Assembly: GCF_000179915.2 (NCBI RefSeq)
Contig: NC_014963.1
Span: 1,550,001 to 1,614,000, forward strand
From: Terriglobus saanensis SP1PR4
GTDB taxonomy: Bacteria; Acidobacteriota; Terriglobia; Terriglobales; Acidobacteriaceae
Direction of reading: 5' to 3'
DNA: 64,000 nucleotides
The notes under the pieces are model-generated. The model did no database searches and was not told the DNA's origin. It was given only the letters and a program-made list of their open reading frames with translations. Every line of letters starts with the position of its first letter. Position 1 is the first letter of the stretch. This document shows, piece after piece, positions 27,276 to 35,260 of this stretch. Both the position numbers and the translations under genes were made by a program.

Positions 27276-27480
27276 CCCCCCAAGGTGTTTTGCCATCCGA
27301 AATAATAAATAATTAAAGATCTCTCCCGCCTCCCAAGGAATCCTATAGGGCTCCATGCAACTCCCGGCCTGAGGATTCCATCCCAAGAGAGTGATTGCGG
27401 AAGACTTGTTCTTTCGCCCTCCGCTTCTAGTAAGCGTGACAATCACGATTCATCAAATTGACCGACAGGACGGAACTAAA
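27276..27480. other. AT-rich intergenic region before the SYLF gene
   Basis: The whole gap without a gene is 27123-27480. Its first part ends in the LuxR terminator. The rest begins with an AT-rich stretch (AAATAATAAATAATTAAAG around 27300-27318) and should hold the promoter of the SYLF gene. A possible pair is TTGTTC with TAGTAA just upstream of 27440, with a 16-nt spacer, but it is weak. I see no open reading frame with coding character here. Confidence 0.4.
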
Positions 27481-28185
27481 ATGAAACGAATTACAGCTAC
27501 CTTCTGCGCGATGACCCTCGCAGCGACTTCACTGACTGCATTTGCCGCTGGTGACAAGGACAAGATGATCGGTCGTCTCGACAGCGCACAGGCTGTCCTG
27601 AACGAGATCATGGCGACACCGGACAAGTCCGTCCCCCAGAACATCCTCTCTTCGGCCTACTGCGTTGTAGTGATCCCTTCCTTCAAGAAGGGTGCCTTCG
27701 TTGTGGGCGGGCAGTACGGTCAGGGAGTTGCAACCTGCCGCAACACGCCCTCGGGCAAGTGGTCTGCTCCGGTCTTCGTCCAGCTCGCGGGCGGAAGCTT
27801 TGGCTTCCAGATCGGCGGTCAGTCGACGGATCTCGTCCTCATCGGTATGAACGAGCGCAGCTTGTCCGATATGTTGCATAACAAATTCAAGATCGGTGGC
27901 GATGCTGCTGCTTCTGCAGGTCCAGTAGGACGCAACGCACAGGCCGGTACGGACTGGAAGCTCGGTGCTGAGTTCCTGACGTATTCGCGCTCCAAGGGCC
28001 TCTTCGCCGGTATCGATCTCGACGGTACGGTCCTTTCGCAGAACCAGGATGACACTCGTACGTTCTACGGCACGGACATCCAGTTCGAGAGCTTGTTGAA
28101 GGGTTCCACTCCGGTTCCTCCTTCGGCTCGCCCCTTCGTTCGCACTGTAGCTAAGTACTTTGTAGCTGCAAAAGCAGCCCAGTAA
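27481..28185 (+). CDS. SYLF/YSC84-domain lipid-binding protein, secreted
   Basis: A 234-residue protein with a Sec signal peptide (MKRITATFCAMTLAATSLTAF, cut after AFA). The mature part is one SYLF/Ysc84 domain: AYCVVVIPSFKKGAFVVGGQYGQG, FVQLAGGSFGFQIGGQSTDLVLIG in part, then FLTYSRSKGLFAGIDLDGTV. In other organisms this domain binds phosphoinositides or membranes; in bacteria its role is unknown. ATG 27481 follows an ACGGAAC that is only a weak ribosome-binding site. It is followed by a clear terminator, so it is a single-gene unit. Confidence 0.92.
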   Translation: MKRITATFCAMTLAATSLTAFAAGDKDKMIGRLDSAQAVLNEIMATPDKSVPQNILSSAYCVVVIPSFKKGAFVVGGQYGQGVATCRNTPSGKWSAPVFVQLAGGSFGFQIGGQSTDLVLIGMNERSLSDMLHNKFKIGGDAAASAGPVGRNAQAGTDWKLGAEFLTYSRSKGLFAGIDLDGTVLSQNQDDTRTFYGTDIQFESLLKGSTPVPPSARPFVRTVAKYFVAAKAAQ

Positions 28186-28206
28186 CAACCTCGCTAGGTA
28201 GCAGAG

Positions 28207-28234
28207 AAGCCGTCGCTTCTGCGGCGGCTTTTTT
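28207..28234 (+). terminator. Intrinsic terminator after the SYLF gene
   Basis: Stem AAGCCGTCGC (28207-28216) with GCGGCGGCTT (28221-28230), loop TTCT, then a run of six T. Confidence 0.85.
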
Positions 28235-28255
28235 GCGTCTCCAATCCGTGCCCAC

Positions 28256-28261
28256 TACACT
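28256..28261 (+). promoter_or_regulatory. -10 box TACACT of a probable leaderless promoter
   Basis: TACACT ends 6 nt before the TTG start at 28268. The upstream gene ends in a terminator, so this unit needs its own promoter, which supports the box being real. Confidence 0.55.
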
Positions 28262-28267
28262 GAAGGC

Positions 28268-29191
28268 TTGCAGCCATCTTTCTCAAGTACGCGCCACCGC
28301 CTCGAATTCGGCTTCGTCTGGCTTCTTGTCCGGGGTCTTGGCATCCTTCCGCGTTCTGTCGCGCGTGCCTTTGGAGCAGGAATCGGCCTCTTTTGCTTCC
28401 ATCTCCTGGGTCGTCTGCGCCAGACCGGTCTGCGCAACCTCCAGATCGCGTACCCCGAGAAGACCGTTGAGCAGCATACGAGCGCGCTACGCAGTCTCTA
28501 CCTTTCGCTAGGGCACCAGATTGCCGAATTCTGCTGCATGTCTCGCTACACCGCTAAATTTGCCCAGGAGCATATCTTTCGCTACGAAGGCCTGGAGCAT
28601 TTTCTCGCTGCACGGGAACGGGGCAAGGGAGCTCTCGTTCTAACGGGCCACTTGGGGGCGTGGGAGCTTTCCAGCTTCGTTCACTCCCTCGTCGGCTATC
28701 CCATGGGAATGGTGATCCGTCGCCTCGACAACCCGCTCGTCGATGAGTTCGTCAACCGCATCCGCTGCCTGCATGGCAACCGCGTGCTGCATAAGGATGA
28801 CTTCGCACGCGGTCTTCTCCGTGCCATGGCGAAGAATGAGACGGTTGGAATCCTGATGGACACCAACATGACGCCGCCGCAGGGAGTCTTTGTACCGTAC
28901 TTCGGTGTTCCCGCGTGTACCGCTTCAGGATTGGCTCGTGTCGCTCGCGCCACGGACGCTACGGTGATTCCCGGCTTCCTGCTTTGGAGCGAGGCGGAGA
29001 AGCGCTACATCCTTCACTTCGGCGCGGCTTTGGAGGTCGTCCGGACAGAAGACGCGGAGGCGGACGCGCTTGCCAATACGGCGCTCTTCACCAGCACGAT
29101 CGAGCAGTACGTCCGATCCGCCCCGGAACAATGGCTCTGGCTGCATAGGCGCTGGAAGACGCGCCCCCCGGGCGAACCACCCATCTACTAA
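28268..29191 (+). CDS. Lysophospholipid/lipid A acyltransferase family protein (LpxL/HtrB type)
   Basis: A 307-residue membrane-associated acyltransferase. A hydrophobic N-terminus (FGFVWLLVRGLGILPRSVA) is followed by TGLRNLQIAYPEKT. The catalytic HX4D-like block is LTGHLGAWELSS, with Glu in the acidic position as in LpxL/HtrB, and VGILMDTNMTPPQGVFVPYFG and LWLHRRWKTRP complete the family pattern. In this family the enzyme adds secondary acyl chains to lipid A, or works on related glycolipids. LpxD follows 15 nt later, which supports a lipid A role. The start is TTG 28268, 6 nt after a -10 box; no other start codon lies close upstream in frame. Confidence 0.88.
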   Translation: MQPSFSSTRHRLEFGFVWLLVRGLGILPRSVARAFGAGIGLFCFHLLGRLRQTGLRNLQIAYPEKTVEQHTSALRSLYLSLGHQIAEFCCMSRYTAKFAQEHIFRYEGLEHFLAARERGKGALVLTGHLGAWELSSFVHSLVGYPMGMVIRRLDNPLVDEFVNRIRCLHGNRVLHKDDFARGLLRAMAKNETVGILMDTNMTPPQGVFVPYFGVPACTASGLARVARATDATVIPGFLLWSEAEKRYILHFGAALEVVRTEDAEADALANTALFTSTIEQYVRSAPEQWLWLHRRWKTRPPGEPPIY

Positions 29192-29206
29192 CGGAATACA
29201 CTGGTA

Positions 29207-30133
29207 TTGGACATGCCGAACCTGCGCCAGATCGCCGAGATGCTTCATGCGGATGCCGAAGACTTCCCCGAAGGCGGGGAGATTATGGGAGTCGCGAGTA
29301 TCGAGGGCGCTCTGCCCTCGGATGCCGTCTTCGCCTCGGATGCCACGGCGCTGGAACGGGCGACCATTTCAGCCGCTGGATGTATCCTGGCCCGTCTCGC
29401 AGACGCTTTTTTGACAGAGGATCCGCGCGTGATCCCGGTCAAAGACCCGCGCTTCGCCTTTTCTGTCCTCGCACAAAAGCTTTCCCCTGCGCCCCAGGGC
29501 CATCTCCATACGACCGCTGTTCTTGGAACGAACGTCAGCCTGGGGGAGAACGTCAGCATTGGCGCAGGCACCGTTATCGGCGACAACGTAACCATCGGCG
29601 ACAATACGACCATCGACGCGCGCGTGGTCGTCTACGCAGGCGTTGAGATTGGCGCGCGCGTCCTGATCCAGTCCGGTGCCGTGGTGGGCTCGATGGGTTT
29701 TGGCTATGCCTGCAGCGCGAGCGGCGAGTACATACGCTTTCCGCAGCAGGGAAGGCTCGTCATCGAAGACGACGTAGAGATTGGCGCGAACTCCACGATC
29801 GATCGCGGCGCTCTCGAAGAGACGCGTATCGGTTGCGGCTCGAAGCTGGATAACCTCGTCCACATCGGCCATAACTGCATCCTCGGCAAGAACGTCATTA
29901 TTGCGGCGCAGACCGGCATCTCCGGCTCTTCCGTGGTGGAAGATGGAGCAATCCTCGGAGGGCAGGTGGGCATCGGGGAACACGCTACGGTGGGCGACCA
30001 TGTCATTCTCGGCGGAGGCGCGGGTGTTCTGAGCGGCAAGAAGCTGCGCGGCCCCAACCAGATCTTCTGGGGCCGACCGGCACAGCCGTTGAAACAGTAT
30101 CTCCGCGATCTGGCAAAGTTGCGGAAGCTATGA
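29207..30133 (+). CDS. lpxD: UDP-3-O-acylglucosamine N-acyltransferase
   Basis: A 308-residue hexapeptide-repeat acyltransferase that adds the second acyl chain in lipid A synthesis. The N-terminal uridine-binding domain (residues ~1-95) holds [15 protein letters not shown]. The left-handed helix follows with repeats such as [20 protein letters not shown]. The active-site His lies in [13 protein letters not shown], followed by [11 protein letters not shown]. The length is a little shorter than the usual ~340. The start may be TTG 29207 or ATG 29213; a TACACT at 29197-29202 sits 4 or 10 nt upstream of them. Its stop overlaps the next start by four bases. Confidence 0.93.
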   Translation: MDMPNLRQIAEMLHADAEDFPEGGEIMGVASIEGALPSDAVFASDATALERATISAAGCILARLADAFLTEDPRVIPVKDPRFAFSVLAQKLSPAPQGHLHTTAVLGTNVSLGENVSIGAGTVIGDNVTIGDNTTIDARVVVYAGVEIGARVLIQSGAVVGSMGFGYACSASGEYIRFPQQGRLVIEDDVEIGANSTIDRGALEETRIGCGSKLDNLVHIGHNCILGKNVIIAAQTGISGSSVVEDGAILGGQVGIGEHATVGDHVILGGGAGVLSGKKLRGPNQIFWGRPAQPLKQYLRDLAKLRKL

Positions 30134-30774
30134 TCGTCGTCGTCGGCGGGCACACAAGAAATATCGGCAAGACGTCGCTCGCCGCAGGGATCGTTGCGGC
30201 CTTCCCGGAGATGCACTGGACCGCGTTCAAAATCACACAGTTCGGTCATGGCGTCTGCTCCGCAGATGGGGAAGCCTGCGACTGCGAAACGGACGACCAC
30301 ACGATTGCCATAAGCGAAGAGCGTGATGCCCAGAGCGGAACAGATACCTCACGCATGCTCGCAGCGGGAGCGCAAAAGGTGTACTGGGCACGAACGCGGC
30401 AGGGCCAGCTTGCCGAGGCCATGCCGCTCCTGCGCAAGCGCATGGGGGAAGCAGAGAATGTCCTGCTGGAGTCCAACTCGGTTCTGCGCTTTTTGAAGCC
30501 AGATCTTTACCTGGCCGTTCTTGACCCGTCCATCGCGGACTTCAAGCCATCCGCGCTGCGATATCTCGACCGTGCGGATGCAATTGTCTTCCCGCAACGA
30601 GAGGGAGAATCGATTGCGGAGACAGGTTCGATTTGGCCAGAGATCAGCGATGCGATCTGGAATCGAAAGCCGCGTTTCGTGGTCAGGATTCAGGCGGAAG
30701 GTGCGGGCCCGGACCTGTTTCTGTCGTCAGATCTGAAGGCTTTTGTCGCGGAGCGGCTTCCTAAAGCGGCTTAG
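30130..30774 (+). CDS. P-loop NTPase of unknown function, coupled to lpxD
   Basis: A 214-residue protein starting [20 protein letters not shown], a Walker A motif of the GxxxxGKT type. It then has a Cys-rich loop ([18 protein letters not shown]-x7-C-x-C) that could bind metal, and later [21 protein letters not shown], a plausible Walker B region. The fold resembles MobB-like or dethiobiotin-synthetase-like P-loop enzymes, but I do not recognise a characterised family. The ATG overlaps the lpxD stop by four bases, so the genes are translated together. Convergent with the lipoprotein gene at 30973 and separated by a repeat and a terminator. Confidence 0.7.
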   Translation: MIVVVGGHTRNIGKTSLAAGIVAAFPEMHWTAFKITQFGHGVCSADGEACDCETDDHTIAISEERDAQSGTDTSRMLAAGAQKVYWARTRQGQLAEAMPLLRKRMGEAENVLLESNSVLRFLKPDLYLAVLDPSIADFKPSALRYLDRADAIVFPQREGESIAETGSIWPEISDAIWNRKPRFVVRIQAEGAGPDLFLSSDLKAFVAERLPKAA

Positions 30775-30787
30775 GTTTACCTGCTTC

Positions 30788-30893
30788 GTGCCCCATTCTT
30801 TCGCGGCTTCTTGCGAAAGGGTGGGGTAAGTTCGCCACAGATCTTTAGCGACTGAAAAAGCAGGTCCCTTCGCTTCGCTACGGGATGACAAAG
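30788..30893 (+). repeat. Dispersed hairpin repeat, copy A
   Basis: First part is a 14-bp stem CCCCATTCTTTCGC (30791-30804) with GCGAAAGGGTGGGG (30813-30826). Second part is the GATCCC-like unit ending CGGGATGACAAA (to 30893). The linker seen in the longer copies at 40102 and 43982 is shortened. It lies between two convergent genes. Confidence 0.8.
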
Positions 30894-30914
30894 AGTGCGT
30901 ATAGCCGCCAAACA

Positions 30915-30950
30915 AAAGTAGCGCTACCGAGAATCCGGTAGCGCTACTTT
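30915..30950. terminator. Bidirectional intrinsic terminator
   Basis: A perfect 14-bp stem AAAGTAGCGCTACC (30915-30928) with GGTAGCGCTACTTT (30937-30950) and an 8-nt loop. A-rich and T-rich flanks allow it to end transcripts from both the P-loop gene and the convergent lipoprotein gene. Confidence 0.85.
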
Positions 30951-30972
30951 CACGTGGAGACTGAAACTACGT

Positions 30973-32433
30973 TTAGTTGGCTGCGTTCGTCGTAGCGTCC
31001 AGATAAGCAACGTCGAGAGCGATACCCTGAACCGTGATCGCGAAGTTGTTAATCTCAGAGCCATCGACGGTGCTGAAGGCGTGAACCTGTCCGCCGTAAG
31101 CCGTGTACATCTTGTTGTATCCCTGTACCCAGCACAGACCCGTGAGCGAGCCGTAATAGTACTGGTTTCCGTCGTCGTTGGGATAAGGAACTTTGGACGA
31201 TGCGGAAGTGGGATCCACTGCCGGAATAACCGTGGCCGTGCTTTTGGATAAATTGAACATCGTGAGGCAGTTGTAGTTCAGGCTATGGGCCTGACGCTCG
31301 CCGCTGGCGCAGTTCTGTGAACCGATCCAGAGCGTGCTGTTGTCCCCAAAGAGCATCTTGGTATGCGTGCCATCGGAGATGGAGTACTGACCGGTCACGG
31401 CTTTTGTCGCAAGACTGATGGTGGAGAGTGTACCTGCGAAGAGGCCGTCAGGTTGAAGCTGCTGTCCTGAGACATAGAGCGTGCTGCCATCAGAGAGTGC
31501 CGCGGTGACGCCGCCGGGAACGGTGGTTGTCGCGGTCACAGGCGATGAGGCTGCATAGTTGTCAATGCGCAGAGCGTCCAAGGTAAGGTAGCTGACACTC
31601 GATGCAGTTCCACCGCACTCGACTCCACAGTTGAGCACGTAGGCCTGCGATCCATCCAGCGAGAAGTAAACCCCGGTTGGATGGTCAAAGTTACCCGTGA
31701 CCGGAAGCGCGCAGTAAACGGGAAGATTCACGGGCTGGCAGGCGGTGTAGCCGGTTGGGGGCGCCTGATTGGTGTTCAGCTTGACGATGCGGTAAAGACC
31801 GCTATTGTTCGGAGTCGCGAGGACATTGTTGCGGGTCATGGCAAGCATGACGGTGTGCGAAGGATTCATCGCGACGCGGTAGACATTTGGAAGGGGCAGG
31901 GCGTAGGTGGAGCCCGTTCCCTTGTCGATGACCTCCAGAAGGCCTGCGGTCTCCAGCGCAGCGAGAACGAACGTGCCATCCGGAGGTACGGTGATATCCG
32001 CCGCCCCTCCGGGCAGAGTTGCGGAACCGAGCGCGGAACCGAGCGTCTTCTCAGTGGAGTAGTCGATCGAAGTCAGACTAGCGTCGGTACTTCCATAAAC
32101 ATATCCGCCCAACTGCTCGGGATAGTTGATGATCTTCGTGGCGTTGTTTGTTGCAAATCCGGAGATAGAGAAGCTGGAATTTGCGTTGTAGACGTTGTTG
32201 CGAATGTCGCGTATCGAATCCAAGATGGCAAGCGATCCGCTGGTACCGAGACTTCCGGAGTTCGCGACCGAGACCATAACGCGCGAGGTCAGCTGGCTGG
32301 GCGGCACAGGACGGCCGGCGAACTGGTTTTCGGTGGTCTTATAGGGTCTGTTGCCGTAGCAGCCTACGAGCGAGAGGGTGGCAACGGCCACGCAGAGGAC
32401 TACCGTCGACCGTGCGAAATCGCGAATCTTCAA
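30973..32433 (-). CDS. Beta-propeller-like lipoprotein, function unknown
   Basis: A 486-residue protein with a lipoprotein signal: a hydrophobic stretch (VVLCVAVATLSLVG) and a lipobox LVGC with the Cys near residue 25, so it is anchored in a membrane facing the periplasm or outside. The rest contains repeated blocks of the kind AALETAGLLEVIDKGTG, VYFSLDGSQAYVLN and DGSTLYVSGQQL, which fit YVTN/NHL-type beta-propeller blades. Asn- and Ser-rich composition is typical of secreted proteins. The start is TTG 32433, with GGAG 9 nt upstream; longer readings lack a ribosome-binding site. No partner genes give a role. It is the only gene of its unit. Confidence 0.75.
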   Translation of the reverse strand: MKIRDFARSTVVLCVAVATLSLVGCYGNRPYKTTENQFAGRPVPPSQLTSRVMVSVANSGSLGTSGSLAILDSIRDIRNNVYNANSSFSISGFATNNATKIINYPEQLGGYVYGSTDASLTSIDYSTEKTLGSALGSATLPGGAADITVPPDGTFVLAALETAGLLEVIDKGTGSTYALPLPNVYRVAMNPSHTVMLAMTRNNVLATPNNSGLYRIVKLNTNQAPPTGYTACQPVNLPVYCALPVTGNFDHPTGVYFSLDGSQAYVLNCGVECGGTASSVSYLTLDALRIDNYAASSPVTATTTVPGGVTAALSDGSTLYVSGQQLQPDGLFAGTLSTISLATKAVTGQYSISDGTHTKMLFGDNSTLWIGSQNCASGERQAHSLNYNCLTMFNLSKSTATVIPAVDPTSASSKVPYPNDDGNQYYYGSLTGLCWVQGYNKMYTAYGGQVHAFSTVDGSEINNFAITVQGIALDVAYLDATTNAAN

Positions 32434-32603
32434 CTTGAAAAACTCCAAACTATGCGAGCGCAGAGAACCCGCGCGAATACTGATAAGTATAGCAAAGCAG
32501 ATACGACGGGAAGACTTCCGCTCGGCCACTGCCTGTACCATGAAGAGATGGCTTCGAGGTCGCGAAAGCGGATCCCCGGAGCGGATGGAGACGGTTCGTA
32601 CGC

Positions 32604-34481
32604 ATGAAAAACGTTGCAGCAGATTGGCTTAAATCGAGGACCTTGCTGTTTGACGGCGCAATGGGCACGATGTTTTACGCACGCGGCATTTTTATCAACC
32701 GCTGCTATGACGAACTGAATCTCACGGAACCGGAGATGGTACGCGAACTGCACGAAGAGTACCTGATGGCCGGTGCTGAGGCGATCGAGACCAATACCTT
32801 TGGCGCTACGGCTCCGCGCCTGGCGCGGTATGGTTTGGCCGAAAAGGTGGGTGCGATCAATCGCGCGGCCGTCGTGATCGCCCACCGTGCGGTGCGGCAT
32901 GCCAAGGAAAAACTTGCCGTGGACGCCCTTGTGGCCGGATCCATCGGTCCGGTTGCCGATGCTGCGTTGTCCGAGGACGAAGTGCGGAACGCTTATCGGG
33001 AGCAGATGGCGGCTCTTGTGGAAGGGGAGGGTATCGATCTTTTTGCGATTGAAACGGTGATGAGCCTGCGCGAGGCGCGACTCGCTCTGGAGGCGGCTGC
33101 GCTTGCCGCGCCGGGCATTCCGTCCATCGTGATGGTGACGGTGAATGAGGTGGGCCAGTGCCTGGATGGGACCGAGGTCGAGGAAGCCGTTCGCTTTCTT
33201 GAAGCGGCTGGCGCTGCGGCTGTGGGCTGCAACTGCTCCAGCGGACCGGAGATGATCCTGCGCACCATCGAGCGGATGCGCGCCGTGACCACTCTTCCCA
33301 TCGCGGGGATGCCCAATGCGGGCGTCCCAAGCTGCGTGGATGGGCGGAGTATTTATCTGACCTCTCCTGAGTACATGGCAAGCTTCGCGCGGAAGGCCCT
33401 GCGCGCGGGCGCGACCATTGTGGGCGGTTGCTGCGGAACAACGCCTGCCCACATTCGCTCCATGCGCGGGGCCCTGCGTGCGGTCGTCGCCCAGCAGGAA
33501 GGAACGGCTTCCGCGGGCAAGGGAACCAAATCGGACCACGCGGTTGCTATCGTGGAACCCATGCCGCTGGCGGCGCGGTCTCTTCTCGGAGGACGGATCG
33601 CGCGCAAAGAGTTTGTGACCATGGTGGAGATCGTTCCGCCAAAGGGTATCGACGCCAGCCGCGAGCTGGAGGGAGCACGCATGCTGCACGCGATGGGCGT
33701 GCACGCGATTAATGTTCCGGATTCACCGCGGGCCTCAGCGCGTATGAGCGCAGGAGCGCTCTGCATCCAGATTCAGCAGAAGATCGGCGTGGAAGTCGTC
33801 CTGCATTCCACCTGCAGAGACCGCAACCTACTTGGCCTGCAGAGCGATCTTCTCGGAGCCGCGTCACTGGGTTTGAAGAACATGCTCTGCCTTACGGGCG
33901 ATCCGCCAAAGATGGGAACCTATCCCGACGCGACTGCGGTCTTCGACGTCGACGCCATTGGGCAGCTTGCGATGGCGCGGGAGATGAATCGCGGCTTCGA
34001 TATCGGCGGCAACTCCATCGGTGCGTCCACCAATTTCGTTCTCGCCTGTGCTGCGAATCCCGGACTGCCGGACCTCGATGCCGAGGTGCGTCGGTTCGCG
34101 GCGAAGGTGGAGGCCGGCGCCGAGTTTGCCATCACGCAGCCGGTCTTCGATCTGCGCCTGCTGGAAGATTTTCTACGCAGAATCGAGCAGTTCCGTATTC
34201 CTGTCATTGCTGGCATCTGGCCGCTGACGAGCGTACGCAACGCGGAGTTTATGCGCAACGATCTCAAGGTGAGCGTGCCGGAATCGATTATGACGCGGAT
34301 GGCTGCGTGCGAGACCCCCGAGAGCGCGCGTGAAGAGGGTATCTTGATCGCGCAGGAGATGTTGCGCGAAGCGCGGCCGCAGGTGCAGGGCGTCCAGGTG
34401 AGCGCACCCTTCGGAAAGTATGAACTGGCGGCGAAAGTCTTGGACGGATTTCTAAGTGGAGGCGGCAATGGCGACGTTTGA
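32604..34481 (+). CDS. Bifunctional homocysteine S-methyltransferase / 5,10-methylenetetrahydrofolate reductase
   Basis: A 625-residue fusion of two methionine-cycle enzymes, as in Bacillus YitJ. Residues ~1-290 form a MetH-like homocysteine methyltransferase: LLFDGAMGTMFYARG at the start and the zinc ligands in VGCNCSSGPE and IVGGCCGTTPAHI. Residues ~320-620 form the FAD-dependent MetF domain: EFVTMVEIVPPKGIDAS, LGLKNMLCLTGDPPK, and AEFAITQPVFDLRLLEDF. The product is methionine with methyl groups drawn from folate. The ATG at 32604 lies 12 nt after GGAG. No S-adenosylmethionine riboswitch is visible upstream. The xseB gene overlaps its 3' end by 14 bases. Confidence 0.93.
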   Translation: MKNVAADWLKSRTLLFDGAMGTMFYARGIFINRCYDELNLTEPEMVRELHEEYLMAGAEAIETNTFGATAPRLARYGLAEKVGAINRAAVVIAHRAVRHAKEKLAVDALVAGSIGPVADAALSEDEVRNAYREQMAALVEGEGIDLFAIETVMSLREARLALEAAALAAPGIPSIVMVTVNEVGQCLDGTEVEEAVRFLEAAGAAAVGCNCSSGPEMILRTIERMRAVTTLPIAGMPNAGVPSCVDGRSIYLTSPEYMASFARKALRAGATIVGGCCGTTPAHIRSMRGALRAVVAQQEGTASAGKGTKSDHAVAIVEPMPLAARSLLGGRIARKEFVTMVEIVPPKGIDASRELEGARMLHAMGVHAINVPDSPRASARMSAGALCIQIQQKIGVEVVLHSTCRDRNLLGLQSDLLGAASLGLKNMLCLTGDPPKMGTYPDATAVFDVDAIGQLAMAREMNRGFDIGGNSIGASTNFVLACAANPGLPDLDAEVRRFAAKVEAGAEFAITQPVFDLRLLEDFLRRIEQFRIPVIAGIWPLTSVRNAEFMRNDLKVSVPESIMTRMAACETPESAREEGILIAQEMLREARPQVQGVQVSAPFGKYELAAKVLDGFLSGGGNGDV

Positions 34482-34689
34482 AGAGCAGTTGAAGGCATTG
34501 GAGAGCGTAGTCGAGCGGCTGGAACGCGGAGATCTCCCCCTGGAAGAGGCACTCAAGCTGTTTGAGCAGGGTGTCGGTCTCTCAGACGGATGCAAGAAAG
34601 AACTTGAGGCCGCCGAAGGGCGTGTGCAAGTGCTCTTGCAGAATCGCAATGGAACCCGCAGGGTTGAAGATCTCGACCTGGAGGCTTGA
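34468..34689 (+). CDS. xseB: Exodeoxyribonuclease VII small subunit
   Basis: A 73-residue helical-hairpin subunit that holds the XseA catalytic subunit in the exonuclease VII complex, which degrades single-stranded DNA. The family core is clear: FEEQLKALESVVERLERGDLPLEEALKLFEQGV in part, then LSDGCKKELEAAEGRVQ. The ATG at 34468 is preceded by GGAGG with 5-nt spacing. A GTG at 34456 is also in frame but has no such site. The start overlaps the 3' end of the MetF fusion gene. xseA is not in the window. Confidence 0.92.
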   Translation: MATFEEQLKALESVVERLERGDLPLEEALKLFEQGVGLSDGCKKELEAAEGRVQVLLQNRNGTRRVEDLDLEA

Positions 34690-34706
34690 TTTCAGTGCGA
34701 AGAGGG

Positions 34707-34712
34707 TAAAAT
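34707..34712 (+). promoter_or_regulatory. -10 box TAAAAT with possible -35 TTGATT
   Basis: TAAAAT ends 6 nt before the ATG at 34719. TTGATT at 34686-34691 lies 15 nt upstream and may be the -35 box. The transcript would be leaderless. Confidence 0.55.
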
Positions 34713-34718
34713 TTCTCT

Positions 34719-34883
34719 ATGAAAACTGAACTCGAAAGCTTGATGGATCGGCTGATCGAGAACGGTCATGCAGGGATCGCGATTGAGCATAAGATTCTGG
34801 AGTGGAGAAAGACCGAGCTCGCAGAGAAGCTTGCGAACAAACCACTTTCTGAAGAAGCTCCCTTGGAACGCCGAGTCTCTTAG
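34719..34883 (+). CDS. Small acidic/helical protein, putative antitoxin-like partner of a zeta-type toxin
   Basis: A 54-residue protein starting MKTELESLMDRLIENGHAG and ending SEEAPLERRVS, predicted mostly helical. Its TAG overlaps the GTG of the next frame by one base (TAGTG), which is the coupling usual in toxin-antitoxin pairs. The next frame begins like a zeta-toxin/AAA ATPase, and it is decayed. The small gene itself is intact and keeps a leaderless promoter. Role as antitoxin is inferred from position, size and coupling only; it has no domain I recognise. It may also be a plain accessory protein of that ATPase. Confidence 0.6.
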   Translation: MKTELESLMDRLIENGHAGIAIEHKILEWRKTELAEKLANKPLSEEAPLERRVS

Positions 34884-35260
34884 TGCCCAGGTTGACCGTA
34901 GTGGCTGGCGCCAATGGAGCCGGCAAGTCGACGCTTACGAAGACATCTCCGAGCGATTTTCAATTTGATCCACTCCTAAGATCCCGATTCTGTCGCTTTT
35001 CGCCTAAAGATGTTTTCGCCTAAAGATGAGCGCTGGATCCCAGGTGGATGCTGCGCGTGAAGTCCTTCGTAGAAGTGAAGAGCTACTAGATGCGCTCCAG
35101 ACATTCGCAGTCGAGACCACTCTCTCCGGCCACACCTATCTCCGCGTGGCTGATGCTTCGAACGGTTTCGATGGTCTCACTGCTGAAGTTGTAATGGTGA
35201 AGTTCGCCTTTACCAATGGTGAACTAGGCGGAACCGTCGCGCGGATCGATCAGACAGTTA
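34883..35260 (+). pseudogene. Decayed zeta-toxin-like P-loop kinase gene (frameshifted and truncated)
   Basis: The frame opens with GTG and a Walker A (LTVVAGANGAGKSTLTK), as in zeta toxins and related ABC-type ATPases, and runs to a stop at 35021-35023. A second frame (from 35010/35026) continues with AAREVLRRSEELLDALQTFAV and ETTLSGHTYLR, which also match that family. Two lesions separate them: one extra A near 34979, then a 16-bp tandem duplication (34997-35012 and 35013-35028). Removing both restores one frame (PLLDPDSVAFRLKMSAGSQV across the join). The C-terminal half is missing and the remnant runs into the ispB-like gene. The toxin is therefore inactive. Family assignment is from the motifs; the two-lesion model is inference. 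Confidence 0.75.
34997..35028 (+). repeat. 16-bp tandem duplication inside the zeta-like pseudogene
   Basis: TTTTCGCCTAAAGATG occurs twice in a row, at 34997-35012 and 35013-35028. A 16-bp unit shifts the frame by one, and it fits slipped-strand duplication. Confidence 0.9.

Noticed and set aside
32434-32603. S-adenosylmethionine riboswitch before the methionine-cycle gene
   Set aside because: No SAM-I or SAM-II core could be seen, and the gap is too short for SAM-I plus terminator.
32430-33704. A 424-codon minus-strand frame opposite the MetF fusion gene
   Set aside because: No domain, no start signal, and it runs into the lipoprotein gene's promoter region.
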